Source of the DNA: a virus | Length of the DNA stretch: 38,096 bases | Virus record (IMG/VR): IMGVR_UViG_3300024356_000018 | Span: 1 to 38,096 of that record | Direction: 5' to 3' (one strand) | Shown here: positions 35,346 through 38,096 of the stretch, piece by piece | Layout of the letters: the number at the start of each line of letters is the position of its first letter | How positions within the stretch are numbered: the stretch's first letter is position 1 | Notes under the pieces: generated by a model | What the model saw: the letters and a program-made list of their open reading frames with translations, nothing else | Database searches by the model: none | Told to the model about the DNA's origin: nothing | Translations under genes and position numbers: made by a program

Positions 35346-36439
35346 ACTGGCAATTCTATCATTGGCATCTGGAACCCAGCGCAGTCTGTGTGGCTCGATG
35401 CCCACGTTGCCCTCGCACAGAGCATCCAGATACTCCCTGGTTGAATAAAAATATGACTCTGGAGTTTGTTAAAAAGTTTTTTACAGTGGATATGTTGACC
35501 AATCAGGTACGTAGAGTTACTATGTGCGGTGATGTTGGTGATCCTATCTACTGTAAAGAATTTTTAGAAATTGTACAATATATTAAACAGACTAATCCCC
35601 TAATTCATTTGTTTATCATAACAAATGGCAGTAGCAGACGACCACAATGGTGGCGCGAGCTAGCAAAACTGCTAGATGCTAGAGATACAATTAATTTTAG
35701 TGTGGATGGCTACGATCAAGCAAGTAATAATTTATATAGAGTAAACACAGACTTTGACAGTATACTAGAGGGAATAAAAAGTATACGTGAAGTTAATAAA
35801 CAAGTACATTTAAACTGGGCCACCATTGTGTTCAGTTTTAATCAGGACAGACTAGATGATATAAAACAGCTAGCTCGAAGCCTGTCTATGGATGGTCTAC
35901 AACTTACTCTAAGCACTAAGTTTGGTAGTAAGTACGGTGAAGCCTACGGTGGTGAACAAGATCCGCTGGAACCACGTGCAGAGTTTATCAGCAGCAGTCA
36001 TCGTTATGAACGTCAGTTAATAAATCTAAGTGGCCGTATCATTGACAATGGTGAATATCTTGCCGTCAATCAGGAAAAATATAGAGCAATTAAAAAACAA
36101 TATGAGAATTATCCCATAGTGCCTATGTGTGAAATAGGTAATCGTGGGGTCTATGTCAATGCCGAGGGAGTTATATTTCCCTGTAGTTGGGTAAGTTTCC
36201 CCTATAATAGTTTGACTTATGCTGATAAGACTATACAATGGCAAGACAGTTTCTTTGCGAAATATCGCGATAGAATGAATTTAAATCATCGTTCCTTTCA
36301 GGAAATTATAGCAGATCCGCTCTGGAGCAAGTGTAGCCAGGGCTGGCAGGATGCCAGTAAGAGCTGGGTGGAATGCAGTCAGAAATGTAGCAGAGAACTG
36401 GTAGATCAGGACTATGCTGTGGGCTGGCTTACCAATTAA
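35336..36439 (+). CDS. Radical SAM protein with SPASM-like C-terminal cysteines
   Basis: A 367-residue protein. CVARCPRC (C18, C22, C25) is the CxxxCxxC radical SAM motif. TMCGDVGDPI is the GGEP-like strand, and NFSVDGYD fits the later barrel strand that contacts SAM. C-terminal cysteines C265, C283, C333, C347 and C351 are arranged as in SPASM auxiliary cluster domains, whose members often modify peptides or sugars. It overlaps the SDR gene by ten bases. It is distinct from the N-twitch enzyme at 1-733, so the window carries two radical SAM genes. The neighbouring SDR and absence of a recognisable peptide precursor leave the substrate open. Confidence 0.85.
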   Translation: MAINWQFYHWHLEPSAVCVARCPRCPRTEHPDTPWLNKNMTLEFVKKFFTVDMLTNQVRRVTMCGDVGDPIYCKEFLEIVQYIKQTNPLIHLFIITNGSSRRPQWWRELAKLLDARDTINFSVDGYDQASNNLYRVNTDFDSILEGIKSIREVNKQVHLNWATIVFSFNQDRLDDIKQLARSLSMDGLQLTLSTKFGSKYGEAYGGEQDPLEPRAEFISSSHRYERQLINLSGRIIDNGEYLAVNQEKYRAIKKQYENYPIVPMCEIGNRGVYVNAEGVIFPCSWVSFPYNSLTYADKTIQWQDSFFAKYRDRMNLNHRSFQEIIADPLWSKCSQGWQDASKSWVECSQKCSRELVDQDYAVGWLTN

Positions 36440-36479
36440 AAAAATAGAATCACTAGAATATTAGATAAGTAAACAGCAT

Positions 36480-37037
36480 ATGACCAGTCCCAGTAAGAAT
36501 AAAGGTAACAGTTTTGAACGCGAGGTAGCTCAATTTCTAACTGCACTCTACGGAGAAACATTTATTCGAGCACCCGGGTCAGGTGCCTATGTGGGAGGTT
36601 CAAACTCCCGACGCAAGGAAGTACTACACGAAGGGCAGATTAGAAGCTTTAAAGGCGATATTGTGCCCGGACAGAGTTTTCCTCGTCTTAATGCCGAATG
36701 CAAGAGTTACGCAGATTTACCTTTTCATCAACTCTTTGCTGGCAGCGTAAAACAGTTGGACAACTGGATAGATCAGTGTTTAGATGCTGGTGATCCCGGT
36801 GACGCCAATATTATTTTTATGAAGTTTAACAGAAAAGGTCGATACATATTATTTCAGATTAATTCTGCAGACACCAAGTCAAGGGATAATTCTCAGGACA
36901 TCACAGACACCACGTCAAATCTTAGTTTTACCAATCATTTTATCTATCAGACTGCCCACAAGGGCACCTGGGTACTAATGTCCCAGGACAAATTTTTTGA
37001 ATTAAACGCTGCACAATTTAAAACATTGTGCGCTTGA
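36480..37037 (+). CDS. Hjc-like Holliday junction resolvase or related PD-(D/E)XK nuclease
   Basis: A 185-residue nuclease. NKGNSFEREVAQFL (E13), GSGAYVGG, KGDIV (D60) and NAECK (E73-x-K75) follow the order of the archaeal Hjc resolvase family, which cuts four-way DNA junctions. It lies after gp46/gp47, so a role resolving recombination or replication branches before packaging is plausible. T4 uses gp49 (endonuclease VII), an unrelated fold, for this. The C-terminal half is longer than Hjc and strand-rich. The start has no clear Shine-Dalgarno sequence. It might instead be a host-DNA nuclease. Confidence 0.75.
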   Translation: MTSPSKNKGNSFEREVAQFLTALYGETFIRAPGSGAYVGGSNSRRKEVLHEGQIRSFKGDIVPGQSFPRLNAECKSYADLPFHQLFAGSVKQLDNWIDQCLDAGDPGDANIIFMKFNRKGRYILFQINSADTKSRDNSQDITDTTSNLSFTNHFIYQTAHKGTWVLMSQDKFFELNAAQFKTLCA

Positions 37038-37039
37038 CA

Positions 37040-37385
37040 GGCCCAGTTGGTAGGAGTGTCCTACCCCCATTGAGCTAGCCGAGGTAAGGCTCGTTGCCAG
37101 CGGATCTTGGGTGCCAGTAAAGTAAGTGCCGCTCTAGGCATAAATGATTCAGGCTCTGTGAAAAAGAGACAACCTGAGCTTTCTCGTTGCAGTATGGTTG
37201 TGACTGAGAAGGTACCGTTGATAGTGCAAAGGCGAGAGTAGTGGGGGTACAGGTCAACCGCCTCCCAGTATATTATACTAGCTCTTCCAACCATAGGCTG
37301 TGTCCGGACTCGTCGGAAGACTCTGCCAATTTGCTCGTATCGGGCAAATTATGGCTGAAGGATCTGTCGGAATACCAAGAGCAAT
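37040..37385. ncRNA. GC-rich hairpin-rich element, candidate structured RNA (strand unknown)
   Basis: Between two convergent genes lies about 345 bases at roughly 50% G+C, clearly above the surrounding coding DNA (mostly mid-30s). No convincing frame is present on either strand. Several hairpins are visible: CAGT and GGTAGGA with TCCTACC and ATTG (about 37045-37073), TCAGG-CTCT with AGAG-CCTGA (37149-37178), TATGGTTG with CAACCATA (37194 with 37288-37295), AGTATA-T-TATACT (37267-37279), AATTTGC with GCAAATT (37327-37350). High G+C in an AT-rich genome is a classic sign of structured RNA. I could not match it to tRNA, tmRNA, RNase P RNA or a group I intron core. If on the plus strand, it would be read through from the nuclease gene. 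Confidence 0.45.
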
Positions 37386-37428
37386 AGGATTAAGAAATAA
37401 ATTAATCTAGAATAAAATCACTGTGATG

Positions 37429-37465
37429 GAATAAAAAGAAGTTATCGAGCGCCAGCGAAGATAAC
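37429..37465 (-). terminator. Intrinsic terminator of the tail chaperone transcript
   Basis: On the minus strand GTTATC and GATAAC form a 6-bp stem enclosing a GC-rich 13-base loop, and TTCTTTTTATTCC follows as a U-tract. It lies 28 bases after the stop at 37493. It would separate the leftward chaperone transcript from the candidate RNA region. Confidence 0.6.
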
Positions 37466-37484
37466 AGACTTGCGTAGCAAGTCT
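37466..37484. repeat. 8-bp inverted repeat hairpin
   Basis: AGACTTGC and GCAAGTCT form a perfect stem with a 3-base loop directly after the chaperone gene stop and next to the terminator stem. It may help termination or protect the mRNA end. Confidence 0.5.
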
Positions 37485-37492
37485 CAAGATGG

Positions 37493-37726
37493 TTAATATA
37501 TAGGTTGTCCTACTTTTTTACTAGCTTCTAGATTTTCGGATATAAGCTTACCTATGAGGTCGCGATCCTGAGGGCTCAGCATATGGGCTTCAGTGTAGCT
37601 GATACTACCTCGCATCCACCAACATATTCTAACAATTTCTTCTTTCAGGGCTTTTGCCTGGCGTTCTAGACTATCAGTGAATTCCTTGATATCTTCAGCC
37701 TGAGTTAACAGCAAAAGCCTTAGCCG
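37493..37726 (-). CDS. Frameshift extension of the tail assembly chaperone (T-like part)
   Basis: A 77-codon frame in the -1 frame relative to the gp26-like gene, entered at the slippery site 37726-37732. Its core KEEIVRICWWMRG and the end ENLEASKKVGQPIY match a small protein I associate with the T4_baseplate-type gene in marine phages. No ATG lies upstream of that core; the only early starts are TTG at 37714 and CTG after it, with AAGG just three bases before TTG, too close for a normal ribosome site. Expression as a -1 fusion, as in the G/GT tail chaperones of long-tailed phages, fits better. A helical, charged protein that would bind tail tube or tape measure protein during assembly. Confidence 0.7.
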   Translation of the reverse strand, partial: RLRLLLLTQAEDIKEFTDSLERQAKALKEEIVRICWWMRGSISYTEAHMLSPQDRDLIGKLISENLEASKKVGQPIY

Positions 37727-37732
37727 AAAAAA
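37649..37732 (-). promoter_or_regulatory. Programmed -1 ribosomal frameshift signal
   Basis: The minus strand reads ACT TTT TTC GGC TAA at the end of the gp26-like gene. T TTT TTC (37732-37726) is a canonical X XXY YYZ slippery heptamer in frame. After a 6-base spacer (GGCTAA), GGCTTTTGC (37719-37711) can pair perfectly with GCAAAAGCC (37657-37649), a 9-bp stem with a 53-base loop. Spacer and stem fit known stimulatory structures. The -1 frame has a stop (TAG) just before the heptamer and is open through 37493. Confidence 0.72.
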
Positions 37733-38096
37733 GTACTATAATCAAACTCCACAGGGGTATCATAGTTGTGTCCACACTCCATACACTGGATTTTCTGATC
37801 AGGAGTTTTACCCTGTTTAGCTAATTCACTGACCAGTTCCTGTACTTCCCGCACAGTATTCATATCTGCATTACGATAAAAATCCATTATTAATTTTGTG
37901 TCACTGACTTCAACTCCCTCGGGAGTGGTTATACTATGTGTGCTACCAGCTAGCATTGTGAGATTTAGATCTACTAATTTTAAAAGATGCTCCTCGGCAA
38001 TTTTTTTCTTTTGATCGTCAGTGATATCATCGTCCTGGAAGGCCTGTGCCACACGAGCTTCACTAAAATTAGCAAGATTTAGTTCGCTTAGACTCT
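37720..38096 (-). CDS. Tail assembly chaperone, gp26/T4_baseplate-like, 3' part (runs off window end)
   Basis: The frame is open from the window end (SLSELNLANFSEARVAQAFQ reads through) to TAA at 37720-37722, so the apparent GTG start at 38052 is internal. The partial protein has VDLNLTMLAGSTHSI, a helical middle and a C-terminal CMECGHNYDTP segment (one CxxC, possible zinc site) before FDYSTFFG. This resembles T4 baseplate hub assembly protein gp26 and the PF12322 family, whose marine members appear to act as tail assembly chaperones. The last codons contain the -1 slippery site, which would add the 77-residue extension in a fraction of products. The N-terminal part lies outside the window. 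Confidence 0.7.
   Translation of the reverse strand, partial: SLSELNLANFSEARVAQAFQDDDITDDQKKKIAEEHLLKLVDLNLTMLAGSTHSITTPEGVEVSDTKLIMDFYRNADMNTVREVQELVSELAKQGKTPDQKIQCMECGHNYDTPVEFDYSTFFG

Noticed and set aside
37034-37062. A perfect TTGACA at 37034-37039, overlapping the nuclease stop, as a promoter for the GC-rich element.
   Set aside because: At 17 bases the -10 position reads TGTCCT, only three of six matches, so a working promoter is not supported.
37040-37085. tRNA-like D-arm sequences on both strands (GCCCAGTTGGTAGGAG on plus, TAGCTCAATGGGGGTAGGA on minus).
   Set aside because: Neither strand gives the required D-stem pairs, anticodon stem or T-arm. The two are simply the arms of one hairpin.
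37061-37294. A 77-codon open frame on the minus strand in the GC-rich element.
   Set aside because: It has no recognisable family pattern, lies over strong hairpins and differs in composition from the phage genes.
37290-37325. Hammerhead-like core on the minus strand (CGACGA, then GTCC-GGAC).
   Set aside because: The CUGANGA and GAAA core elements are not present.
37040-37385. Group I intron, tmRNA or RNase P RNA.
   Set aside because: No P7/P3 core, no tag-peptide frame with tRNA-like ends, and no conserved RNase P boxes could be found by eye.
38005-38052. GTG at 38052 as the start of the gp26-like gene, with an apparent stop upstream.
   Set aside because: On re-reading, the frame is open through SLSELNLANFSEARV to the window end, so the start lies outside the window.

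Overview
This window looks like part of a T4-related marine myovirus genome, probably assembled from an environmental sample. The evidence is a T4-type baseplate block (gp48/54-like, gp53, a hub protein, gp5, gp25, gp6), a T4-type late sigma factor (gp55) followed by gp47 and gp46 in T4 order, and tail fibre proteins of the kind found in cyanophages and pelagiphages. Coding DNA is AT-rich, tightly packed and often overlapping. No integrase, CRISPR array or confident tRNA was seen. The host cannot be named from this window.

Layout. (1) Positions 1-3952, minus strand: an accessory cassette made of a conserved small protein, two paralogous GT-A-like transferases, a small unknown, a third transferase with a DGD motif, and an N-twitch radical SAM enzyme cut by the window edge. 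It has its own host-type promoter (TTGACG, 17 bp, TATAAT) with a 31-bp dyad centred on the -10. (2) Positions 4026-30961, minus strand: tail and baseplate genes. They include a 4149-residue giant protein, two fibre paralogues and a 48-codon gene. Several starts are preceded, 20-27 bases upstream, by nATAAATA boxes resembling T4 late promoters. (3) Positions 30962-31084: a divergent promoter region, with a late-type box facing left and a strong sigma-70-type promoter facing right. (4) Positions 31085-37037, plus strand: gp55, gp47, gp46, then a short SDR-like protein, a SPASM-type radical SAM protein and an Hjc-like nuclease. (5) Positions 37038-37492: a non-coding gap with a GC-rich, hairpin-rich core, a candidate structured RNA, and a minus-strand terminator. 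(6) Positions 37493-38096, minus strand: the end of a gp26/T4_baseplate-like tail chaperone and a second reading frame joined to it by an apparent programmed -1 frameshift.

How it fits together: host RNA polymerase would read the plus-strand regulator and recombination block, and the leftward transferase/radical SAM cassette, early. gp55 would then redirect polymerase to the nATAAATA boxes for the leftward structural genes. The most notable observations are the -1 frameshift signal (slippery T TTT TTC, 6-nt spacer, 9-bp stem) in the tail chaperone pair, the GC-rich candidate RNA, the operator-like dyad on the cassette promoter, and the seven-repeat propeller inside the giant protein. All functions are inferred from reading the sequence; no database search was run.
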